Assembly (NCBI GenBank): GCA_905236615.1
Contig: CAJORC010000257.1
Coordinates: 1 to 5,516, forward strand
Length of the DNA: 5,516 bases
Direction: 5' to 3'
Source: an uncultured Lachnospiraceae bacterium
GTDB taxonomy: Bacteria; Bacillota; Clostridia; Lachnospirales; Lachnospiraceae
This document shows, piece by piece, positions 1-5,516 of the stretch (within the stretch, counting starts at the first letter, position 1; each line of letters starts with the position of its first letter). The position numbers and the translations under genes are program-made. The notes below the pieces were generated by a model. It saw nothing but the letters and a program-made list of their open reading frames with translations, ran no database searches and was not told the DNA's origin.

Positions 1-1031
1 GCATAAAGCCAGACTTTGCTTTCACCGATTTTTTTTGCAAAGACCTTTTTTATATTATAAGGTTCATTGGCAGTTTTTGTCTCGATTTCATTCTGCGAAA
101 CAAGTATATCGGGTGCTTCTTCATCATCGCTCATTCCGTTGCCGTCATCAGAACTGTTCCCATACTGTGACCAGTAAGTATTCTTTGCATAATTTCCGCG
201 AGCCTGGCTCTGCCCTTCCCTGTCTGCCGGAATCTCAAAATAATAACAGAATGTGTAACCTGCCTTATAGGCTCCGTCTTTATCATTCGATGCTGCCGTC
301 AGTACATCAAGAACTTTTTCCTTATAAGGAGACTGTCTGAGTTCATAGTTCAGATAATTCATCTGACCTGTGATAGTGGAAGGATCATATCCGTTATTAC
401 TGCAGTATTTTTTCATATTATTCCATCTGCCCGCATGCCATTGGCAAAGGCCATAACTTGTACCATTGTCACCAAGCGCTTCCGGATTAAAATTCGACTC
501 AGCCCGTATATTCGCAAGTATTCCACATGCAGCAGCAGAATTGATACCTATCGTATTTACACAGAAATTATAAACTTCCTTCTCATTATCTTTAGTGGAC
601 ATTACGGACACTTCACCTGATGGATCTCCGTCGTAAAATTCCACTGCTATGTAAGGTGCATCAGTGTTTATATCAAGATCATCATCAAGACTGTAACCTG
701 ACTCTTCAAAAGAAGGGCTGAACTGAAGATAATAATAATCAGTTGTTTCATAGTCATCGCCAACCGCATGCCATGAAACTTTTACTTCTTTCGATTCGTC
801 CTCACCCTTTAGCTTTACATTCAGACTTTGCGGCATTTTCTGCAGAATTACCTCCAGCGCCGGTCGGTCGTTCTTCGGCACCGATATAGTCTGAAGCGGT
901 CCGCATTCCTCAAATCCGCATATTTTTCCTTCTGCAGCTCCTGCCCTGACAGGATTAAAAAACAAGAAAAAAGCCATAAGAAACAGCAAAGCTATTCCAA
1001 TGGCTTTTTTAGAGTCAATACATATTTTCAT
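1..1031 (-). CDS. Secreted phage-tail-type lysozyme with Ig-like N-terminal region (3' end cut by window edge)
   Basis: Predicted exported peptidoglycan hydrolase; 343 codons are visible and the frame is still open at the left edge, so the C-terminus is missing. Residues 1-33 form a signal peptide (basic KK, hydrophobic IGIALLFLMAFFLFF, then VRAGAA with cleavage near A30 or A33). Residues about 50-140 look like an Ig/Fn3-like beta domain (SWHAVGDDYETTDYYYLQFSP, then PYIAVEF), a style I recall from Lachnospiraceae secreted proteins. Residues about 153-288 match the phage tail lysozyme family (Phage_lysozyme2): CGILANIRAESNFNP with E178 as presumed catalytic Glu, then SYGLCQWHAGRW, QMNYLNYEL, YYFEIPADRE, and ARGNYAKNTYW. 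An acidic linker (about 292-307) leads into another domain that is cut off. The domain contains several cysteines (C157, C169, C196, C210, C262). The upstream in-frame ATG at 1037 abuts the Shine-Dalgarno, so ATG 1031 is preferred. No phage genes are adjacent. The lysozyme domain is firm; the substrate and the N-terminal domain name are inferred. Confidence 0.88.
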   Translation of the reverse strand, partial: MKICIDSKKAIGIALLFLMAFFLFFNPVRAGAAEGKICGFEECGPLQTISVPKNDRPALEVILQKMPQSLNVKLKGEDESKEVKVSWHAVGDDYETTDYYYLQFSPSFEESGYSLDDDLDINTDAPYIAVEFYDGDPSGEVSVMSTKDNEKEVYNFCVNTIGINSAAACGILANIRAESNFNPEALGDNGTSYGLCQWHAGRWNNMKKYCSNNGYDPSTITGQMNYLNYELRQSPYKEKVLDVLTAASNDKDGAYKAGYTFCYYFEIPADREGQSQARGNYAKNTYWSQYGNSSDDGNGMSDDEEAPDILVSQNEIETKTANEPYNIKKVFAKKIGESKVWLY

Positions 1032-1037
1032 ACTCAT

Positions 1038-1045
1038 ACCTCCTT
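1038..1045 (-). promoter_or_regulatory. Ribosome binding site AAGGAGGT that decides the start of the lysozyme gene
   Basis: The minus strand reads AAGGAGGT followed at once by ATG AGT ATG. The first ATG (1037) leaves only one base after GGAGG, which is too close. The second, in frame at 1031, leaves seven bases and gives the better signal peptide start (MKICIDSKK). The start at 1031 is therefore preferred. Confidence 0.8.
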
Positions 1046-1063
1046 ATTATAAATAAGACAAAG

Positions 1064-1088
1064 ACAGACAATCCACACTATTGTCTAT
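1064..1088. repeat. Inverted repeat in the leader of the lysozyme gene
   Basis: AGACAAT (1066-1072) and ATTGTCT (1080-1086) are perfect complements separated by 7 bases. Pairing can extend one or two steps outward with a G.U pair. The repeat lies between the candidate -10 box and the Shine-Dalgarno. It could be a repressor operator over the transcription start or a 5'-leader hairpin; the sequence cannot tell which. Confidence 0.4.
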
Positions 1089-1092
1089 TCAT

Positions 1093-1121
1093 ATAATAAC
1101 ATATACGGAGATATGTGTATA
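1093..1121 (-). promoter_or_regulatory. Candidate sigma-A promoter for the lysozyme gene
   Basis: On the minus strand a TATACA -35-like hexamer (1116-1121) is followed by a 17-base spacer and a TATTAT -10-like hexamer (1093-1098). Transcription would start near 1086-1090, giving a leader of about 50 bases before the ATG at 1031. The -10 matches consensus at 5 of 6 positions and the -35 at 4 of 6. The region is AT-rich, so chance matches are likely. Confidence 0.35.
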
Positions 1122-1161
1122 CAGCTAACCTGCGATTTGGCAGTGTAAACTTAAGTTACTG

Positions 1162-1186
1162 TTCAGTGCACTTGTTGGGCACTGAA
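1162..1186 (-). terminator. Hairpin just after the subtilase-like gene, possible weak terminator
   Basis: TTCAGTGC (1162-1169) and GCACTGAA (1179-1186) form a perfect 8-bp stem with a 9-base loop, 10 bases beyond the TAA stop of the 1197-4520 gene. No T-run follows in the minus-strand reading direction, so it is not a canonical intrinsic terminator. It may be a weak terminator or a transcript-end stabiliser. Confidence 0.35.
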
Positions 1187-1196
1187 TTGCAACACT

Positions 1197-4100
1197 TTAC
1201 ATAGTTACTTCACCCTGTACCTGATAACCGTCAAAATAAATTTTACCTTTCAGCGTATAATAATCGACATCCTCTTTAAGCTTCAATACTGTACGCCGTG
1301 TTCCGCCGCCGGGTTTATGTGTGATCATAACGACTTTCATTTTCTTTATCTCGTCATCTTTTTGTGAAAACATATAATATACGGTGCCTTCACCTTTTGC
1401 TTCCTTCATCCTGTTTATCCTGTCCGACTCGGTTACCGTTCTCGGATAGACTTCGATATCTGCAATAGGAATATCCTTCAGTTCGGTCATAAGTTCCTTT
1501 ACAGCTTTTTTTATCACAGATTTCTCTGCAGCAGATCTCGTTTTCAGAGGCTTTACGCCCGCCAGATAGACAGTAACGGATGAGCTCTTTCCGTCATTGT
1601 TTCCTGTCTGCTCGGTTTTAATTTTTATCTCTCTGCTGTCAAGCGTTATATCTTCATAGTCAAGTGTGAGACCAATATCTGCTGCATTGCTGATCTTACT
1701 CTTTCCAAAATACGGAACATGGGCATAATAACTCACATAAAGTCCGGCAGCTCCGGTAACTTCTTCAGTAGTAAGCCCGTATTTTGAATTGGTTTCCTGA
1801 TATGCTGCTGCAAAATTCAGGTCTTTCCTTTTATAATTCAGACCATAATCCCATACCTTAAGTACAACCTGAAAAGGCAGGTCAGTACCATTATGACTTT
1901 CCCACAGCTCCGTTGCCTCAGAAATACTGATGCTGAAATCTTCTTCCGATGAACCTTTTTCCGCAAGCTTAAGGTAGAAAATCTCATCCGTATCCGGATC
2001 TGAAAGCGTAATTCCCGCAAGTGCCTTATTATCGGAAGCCTTAAAATTTACAACACGATCATCACCACTTCCGCTGTAAGTCAGTTTTTCGACTTCCGGT
2101 ATTGTCTTGTCATAATAAAAGCTTATTTCCTCATCATATTTTTTCGAGGAAGGTCCTGCTGTAAGAAAGGTCTTTTTCAGGCTGTAATTACCTTCTTTCA
2201 AGCCAGCATTCAGACCGTTGAACACAGGCGCTGATATCATATTGTCTTCGGTGTAATTAAATCCTCTTTTTTCCGTATACCCGCTCTTTGGTACATAGTC
2301 TTCCGAATAGTATTCTGCAAGCGCCCCGTCTTCATCCCTGTATTCATAAGTCAGAGCCTTGGCATTCCTCAGGGTAACAGTCTGCGGTAAAAGCGCATTT
2401 GGCGCAAAATCAGCCGTTGAATTCGATATGATGATATTATTAAGATCAGCTTCATCAGCCTCATCATCATCAATATCATAGTTCTCATTATCAGCAAAGA
2501 TCATAAGAGGATTTATTCCCAGCGATAAGCCCGTATTGGGATTGATGTAACTTTCCTCCCGAAGCAAAGGAGCTTCTTCTGAGTCAGCCCTTTTATCAAA
2601 CACCGGATTTATCCTGCCCCAGTTTCCATAGAAGCCCATATAAGGCACAGAAAGATCGACTCCGTTATCATCATCGTCTCTCAGCATTGCATATCCTTCA
2701 ATATAAGCCCCGTTTTCAGCATTATCATCTATCCAGTCTTCAAAATCATCATTAAGTCTGATACTGACTTTATATGATACATCCCCATTTGCCGGTACAT
2801 TTATCATCCCGTCCGAATAAGCATCTCCGGAATAGGATACTTCTGCAAAATCCGACTCACAAAGGTCAAAATCATTTCCCGTAAAGCATCCATCAGCTAC
2901 ATCTTCTGAAAGGACCGATGTATCCGGTGTATATGTCTTATCCTCGTCTGACATATTGTGAAGGGTTATATTAAAGCTGAATCTTTTATTCCGTGAAGGA
3001 TTATCTCCCAATTCAGCCTTTACAAGTTCTTCAGATTCTGCACCATCCACAGTCGCATAAACTGCCGATTCCGAAGCAGCGTTAACATCTGCAGCACCCG
3101 CTCCCTGCAAGCGCGGTGAATAGTAAACACCGGTATCTGAATTGATCTGGGGATGTGCTGTGGACATAAGAAGTTCGCTTATCCGTGCCCTCTTATCACT
3201 GTCTGAAAGTCCGCTGAACCAGCTCTCTTCATCCTCTTCTATATACTCTCTCATCTGGGCAGCGAGTCCTGTCATACAGGCAACGCTGTCAACATTATTC
3301 GAAGGCGCTGCAATATCCGGCTTAAGAGACAATTCCGGTGTCGGCCCCCATGCCGCATCTCCATTCATGGAATTGCAGCTGCGGCTTTCATCGTCAGCTT
3401 CAATATTTATATCTGCAACTGCGAATGACTTGGAATATGAAGCAGGCGCAGAAATATTTCCATTGTCAGGAAAACTGCCCGGCCTCTCAGATATGTCATC
3501 TCTGTTCCTTCCCGCTGCCGCATTAACGATCACACCCTTATCGGAAAACTTATTTAAGATATCTGACCAGAGTGCCGAAGATGCCTCCGAACCAAATGAC
3601 ACTGCCGAGCCGGTAAAAGAAAGATTTATCACATCTATATCCATTGCGTAACAGTCATCAAGTGCCGATAAAATATCACACTCAGCAACAGTGTTTTTCC
3701 TATCAGGTGCAACTTTGCAGAAAACAAGCTGTGCGTCGCTCGCTATCCCCTTATATTCTTCGGAATTTCCAACAACTGTCCCCGCAATATATGTTCCCCT
3801 GTCTGAAATTAATCCGCCGCCGGACGGATTTACATCGTCATCTTTATCCGCATAATCATAAACAAATGGTATTTTGGCACTTATGTATCTGCCGTCTTTT
3901 CCATACCCCAGATCCTGCTTTATATCATTTATATATCCTTCTGATAATTTCGATTCGTCCGGTTCTTCCGCAAATGCTTCATTATCTGTGCGAAGCGATG
4001 CATCAAGAATGGCTACAGTCTGTCCTTTTCCGCTGAATCCGCTCTCTGCCGCTCCCGTTATGGAATTCACCCTTTCCATATCTGTTCCCACGTTATCAGC

Positions 4101-4520
4101 TGAAGTATCAAGTTTATATGTTCTTTCAATATAAACATTTTTTACACCGTCAATTTCCGCAATGCTGCCAATAACAGATGCCGGAGCAGTCACAGCAATC
4201 CCATTGAAAAGATTATTAAAGTTACATACCAGACTGGTTTCACAGTTATCCATTTCCGTGATGACTGCTTTATCCACATTCTTATTATTCTTTTCAACGA
4301 TGGCCTTGATTTTTTCAAAAATCTTTTCATGACAGGATGCATCGGTGCCAACTTCACCGTTACTTCCGGAACTGCCTTCAATTTCAATGATTATGACGCT
4401 TTCTCTGTCTGAACTGACTTCAGCATTTACAAACTGCTGAGGCAGATTTAAACAAAGACAGGCCGCAGTTGTGATAACTGCAGCCGTTCTATTTAATAGA
4501 CGCAAATATTTATATCTCAT
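1197..4520 (-). CDS. Secreted C5a-peptidase/lactocepin-like S8 subtilase homologue, predicted catalytically dead
   Basis: Full-length secreted protein of 1107 residues (numbering from ATG 4520). Signal peptide 1-33 (basic start, hydrophobic AAVITTAACLCL, cleavage at VNA|EV). Residues about 42-138 resemble the I9-type propeptide (FNGIAVTAP, GVKNVYIERTY). The S8 domain spans about 150-490 with family landmarks AESGFSGKGQTVAILDAS, YDYADKDDDVNPSGG, DVINLSFTG, KGVIVNAAAG, AWGPTPELSLKPDIAAP and SPRLQGAGAADVNAA. Asp173 is kept, but HGTHVAG reads RGTYIAG (Arg241 for His), the oxyanion Asn is Arg338, and the GTSMA serine loop is missing after APSNNVDS. There is also no room for a PA domain. C5a-peptidase-type Fn3 domains follow: about 505-640 (FNITLHNMSDEDKTYT, VPYMGFYGNWG), 700-805 (LRNAKALTYEYRDEDG) and 806-905. 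The last 200 residues are unassigned. No LPXTG, SLH or C-terminal membrane segment is seen. Family assignment is firm; loss of activity is inferred; the role is unknown. Confidence 0.88.
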   Translation of the reverse strand: MRYKYLRLLNRTAAVITTAACLCLNLPQQFVNAEVSSDRESVIIIEIEGSSGSNGEVGTDASCHEKIFEKIKAIVEKNNKNVDKAVITEMDNCETSLVCNFNNLFNGIAVTAPASVIGSIAEIDGVKNVYIERTYKLDTSADNVGTDMERVNSITGAAESGFSGKGQTVAILDASLRTDNEAFAEEPDESKLSEGYINDIKQDLGYGKDGRYISAKIPFVYDYADKDDDVNPSGGGLISDRGTYIAGTVVGNSEEYKGIASDAQLVFCKVAPDRKNTVAECDILSALDDCYAMDIDVINLSFTGSAVSFGSEASSALWSDILNKFSDKGVIVNAAAGRNRDDISERPGSFPDNGNISAPASYSKSFAVADINIEADDESRSCNSMNGDAAWGPTPELSLKPDIAAPSNNVDSVACMTGLAAQMREYIEEDEESWFSGLSDSDKRARISELLMSTAHPQINSDTGVYYSPRLQGAGAADVNAASESAVYATVDGAESEELVKAELGDNPSRNKRFSFNITLHNMSDEDKTYTPDTSVLSEDVADGCFTGNDFDLCESDFAEVSYSGDAYSDGMINVPANGDVSYKVSIRLNDDFEDWIDDNAENGAYIEGYAMLRDDDDNGVDLSVPYMGFYGNWGRINPVFDKRADSEEAPLLREESYINPNTGLSLGINPLMIFADNENYDIDDDEADEADLNNIIISNSTADFAPNALLPQTVTLRNAKALTYEYRDEDGALAEYYSEDYVPKSGYTEKRGFNYTEDNMISAPVFNGLNAGLKEGNYSLKKTFLTAGPSSKKYDEEISFYYDKTIPEVEKLTYSGSGDDRVVNFKASDNKALAGITLSDPDTDEIFYLKLAEKGSSEEDFSISISEATELWESHNGTDLPFQVVLKVWDYGLNYKRKDLNFAAAYQETNSKYGLTTEEVTGAAGLYVSYYAHVPYFGKSKISNAADIGLTLDYEDITLDSREIKIKTEQTGNNDGKSSSVTVYLAGVKPLKTRSAAEKSVIKKAVKELMTELKDIPIADIEVYPRTVTESDRINRMKEAKGEGTVYYMFSQKDDEIKKMKVVMITHKPGGGTRRTVLKLKEDVDYYTLKGKIYFDGYQVQGEVTM

Positions 4521-4524
4521 ACCA

Positions 4525-4534
4525 TTATCCCCCT
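4525..4534 (-). promoter_or_regulatory. Ribosome binding site choosing ATG 4520 for the subtilase-like gene
   Basis: The minus strand reads GAGGGGG, about 8 bases before ATG 4520, which begins a well-formed signal peptide (MRYKYLRLLNR). The longest open frame starts at GTG 4568, but that codon lies inside the upstream AGGAGGTGGGGG tract and would place 16 extra residues before the signal peptide. ATG 4520 is therefore preferred. Confidence 0.6.
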
Positions 4535-4573
4535 CATAAATGCTACGAAATATTTTTAGTTCCCCCACCTCCT

Positions 4574-4602
4574 ATTATCTAAAAAAAAAGTGACGTATAC
4601 AA
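4574..4602 (-). promoter_or_regulatory. Candidate promoter for the subtilase-like gene, overlapping the terminator
   Basis: On the minus strand TTGTAT (4597-4602), a 17-base spacer and GATAAT (4574-4579) make a candidate promoter. Its -35 lies in the descending arm of the terminator hairpin and its spacer holds the T-run. The leader would be about 45 bases. The -10 is 5 of 6 to consensus, the -35 only 3 of 6. It is the only reasonable promoter seen between the terminator and the ATG at 4520. Confidence 0.3.
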
Positions 4603-4630
4603 GGTTTTTGTACCATGTATACATCACTTT
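4581..4630 (-). terminator. Strong rho-independent terminator after the antiterminator gene
   Basis: Arms at 4613-4630 and 4587-4604 pair over 18 positions with one G.U pair and one U.U mismatch, around an 8-base loop (TACAAAAA on the minus strand). In the minus-strand direction the stem runs into nine T residues (4581-4589), the classic intrinsic terminator layout. It begins about 28 bases after the TAA stop of the antiterminator gene and should separate it from the subtilase-like gene. On the plus strand the stem is followed by ACTTTATGAGG with no long T-run, so it is mainly one-directional. Confidence 0.9.
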
Positions 4631-4634
4631 ATGA

Positions 4635-4652
4635 GGAACAATATAATTGTCC
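4635..4652. repeat. Small imperfect inverted repeat between antiterminator stop and terminator
   Basis: The minus strand reads GGACAAT TAT ATTGTTCC, which can fold into a 7-bp stem with one bulged T and a 3-base loop. It starts 6 bases after the TAA of the antiterminator gene. It could stabilise the mRNA end. It does not have the layout of a ribonucleic antiterminator (RAT) target. Confidence 0.3.
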
Positions 4653-4658
4653 AAATTT

Positions 4659-5486
4659 TTATATATCCGCTCCGGCAACTCTTTCAATGTGCATTGCAAG
4701 ATAGCCTGTTTCCGCACTGTCAAACGGAAGCTTCATAACCTTCGACATCTGCTCGCAGACATCGTTTGCAATGGCAAATGTCTCCGGGTACTTTATGCTC
4801 ATATACTCATTCATATTAAGCTTAAGCTTTTCCCCGTTCTGCATACGGATAACCATATATCTGATATGGTTTACAAGCCTGTTGTAGTCAAGGGATGTAA
4901 CCTCTGTCTTGCATCCGGTCTTTTTCTTTATAGCGTCAACACACTCTCTTACCATCTGCGCTGCCATCATTGCCTGTGACACATTCTCATTCTGTATAGC
5001 AGAATGTATATGCAGGGCAATATAACCTATCTCGTCATCTGTCATTTCAAGTTCTTTCAGTTCCCTTACAAGCTCACGACAGGTTTCTGCTACAGCATAC
5101 TCTTCACAGTAGATGATCCTGATATCATCATTGAAAGTGTTTGTCAGCCTCTCATTTTTCTTCATACGTTCAAGCGCGAACTGTATGTGATCAGCAAGAG
5201 GAAAAAGTACATCTCTGTTGACTTTTCCGAATTTCTCCATTGCCTTATTTAAAATAAAGTTTGAAATCTCAAGGCAATCCGGATCGGTCTGTCTTGCAAG
5301 TTCCGCCGCACTTCCACGCTCTCCTTCAGATGTAAGCGAATAGACGGTATCTGTATCAGAAGTTACAATTTTCTCCGAAATCTTCTTTCCAAAACCGATT
5401 CCTTTTCCCATTATCAGGTATTCATTTGTCCCATCACTTACAGCTATAACTGCATTGTGGTTAAGTACTTTGGTTATTCTATACAT
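4659..5486 (-). CDS. licT: BglG/LicT-family PTS transcriptional antiterminator
   Basis: Cytoplasmic RNA-binding regulator that, in this family, binds a RAT hairpin in the leader of sugar-PTS genes and prevents termination when the sugar is present. It is 275 residues, the family's usual length. The CAT RNA-binding domain is at 1-55 (ITKVLNHNAVIAV, then MGKGIGFGKKISEKI). PRD1 at about 65-170 carries H100 (FPLADHIQFAL) and H159 (IGYIALHIHSAI). PRD2 at about 171-275 carries H207 (NRLVNHIRYMV) and H266 (GYLAMHIERV). These are the four histidines phosphorylated by HPr or EII in characterised members, so regulation looks intact. The start is ATG 5486, with GGGA 3 bases upstream and AAGGG about 12 bases upstream; neither spacing is ideal, but the CAT domain begins exactly here. 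The partner PTS genes would be upstream of 5516 or elsewhere. The family call is firm; the sugar (beta-glucoside, glucose, sucrose or other) cannot be read, so licT is used as a family symbol. Confidence 0.93.
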   Translation of the reverse strand: MYRITKVLNHNAVIAVSDGTNEYLIMGKGIGFGKKISEKIVTSDTDTVYSLTSEGERGSAAELARQTDPDCLEISNFILNKAMEKFGKVNRDVLFPLADHIQFALERMKKNERLTNTFNDDIRIIYCEEYAVAETCRELVRELKELEMTDDEIGYIALHIHSAIQNENVSQAMMAAQMVRECVDAIKKKTGCKTEVTSLDYNRLVNHIRYMVIRMQNGEKLKLNMNEYMSIKYPETFAIANDVCEQMSKVMKLPFDSAETGYLAMHIERVAGADI

Positions 5487-5516
5487 TTTCCCAACATTCC
5501 CTTATATAATAGAAAC

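Noticed and set aside
35..620. Plus-strand open frames opposite the left-edge gene
   Set aside because: They are antisense to the clear signal-peptide plus lysozyme frame on the minus strand, are rich in His/Arg/Cys/Ser and match nothing recognisable.
1..1031. Prophage remnant
   Set aside because: The lysozyme domain is phage-tail-like, but the protein has its own signal peptide, Ig-like region and ribosome binding site, and no other phage gene is visible.
1046..1051. TATAAT on the minus strand as a perfect -10 box for the lysozyme gene
   Set aside because: It directly abuts the Shine-Dalgarno, so transcription would start within or after the ribosome binding site; the upstream TATACA/TATTAT pair is more plausible.
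3142..3651. Plus-strand open frame of 169 codons
   Set aside because: It lies wholly antisense to the S8 domain of the subtilase-like gene, has low-complexity Ser/Leu/Ala composition and no recognisable domain, so it is a shadow frame.
1197..4520. The subtilase-like gene as a decaying pseudogene
   Set aside because: There are no stops or frameshifts over more than 1100 codons, the signal peptide and start signals are good, and scaffold motifs are conserved; losses are confined to catalytic parts.
4521..4568. GTG at 4568 as the start of the subtilase-like gene
   Set aside because: The GTG lies within the AGGAGGTGGGGG tract itself and would put 16 extra residues before the signal peptide; ATG 4520 has its own GAGGGGG at good spacing.
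4581..4652. RAT element overlapping the terminator, as a LicT target
   Set aside because: RAT sites are about 30 bases with a GGATTGTT...GCAAAACC-like pattern overlapping the terminator's first arm. Only loose resemblance is present (GGACAAT and AAAAACC about 50 bases apart).
4647..5252. Plus-strand open frames opposite the antiterminator gene
   Set aside because: They are antisense to a textbook CAT-PRD-PRD protein and show no family features.

Overview
The window looks like chromosomal DNA of an anaerobic Firmicute, most likely a Lachnospiraceae/Butyrivibrio-type gut or rumen bacterium. This is inferred from AT-leaning composition, strong AGGAGG ribosome binding sites, and protein styles typical of that group: a secreted Ig-like plus phage-tail-lysozyme protein, a C5a-peptidase/lactocepin-like subtilase, and a PRD antiterminator. 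No rRNA, tRNA, CRISPR array, transposase or phage structural gene is visible. The genus assignment is an inference only.

All three genes lie on the minus strand, so transcription reads right to left. (1) At 4659-5486 is a complete LicT/BglG-family transcriptional antiterminator with an RNA-binding CAT domain and two PRDs carrying all four expected histidines. Its PTS partner genes and RNA target are not in the window. (2) After a strong intrinsic terminator (4581-4630) comes a 1107-residue secreted protein (1197-4520, preferred ATG start). It has a signal peptide, an I9-like propeptide, an S8 subtilase domain of the C5a-peptidase/lactocepin type, and C5a-peptidase-type Fn3 domains. (3) After a 165-base intergenic region with a hairpin, a candidate promoter and inverted repeats comes a secreted cell-wall hydrolase candidate (1-1031). 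It has a signal peptide, an Ig-like region and a phage-tail-type lysozyme domain, and it runs off the left edge.

The most notable observation is that the large subtilase appears to be a pseudoprotease. The catalytic His is replaced by Arg, the oxyanion-hole Asn by Arg, the whole GTSMA nucleophile loop is absent, and the PA-domain insertion is missing. The scaffold motifs around these positions are well kept and the reading frame is open for more than 1100 codons. This fits a retained, non-catalytic secreted or surface protein better than a decaying gene.

The three genes do not form an obvious single operon. A terminator separates the antiterminator from the subtilase-like gene, and the lysozyme gene seems to have its own promoter. 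The two secreted proteins may both act at the cell surface, but nothing in the sequence ties them to one process.
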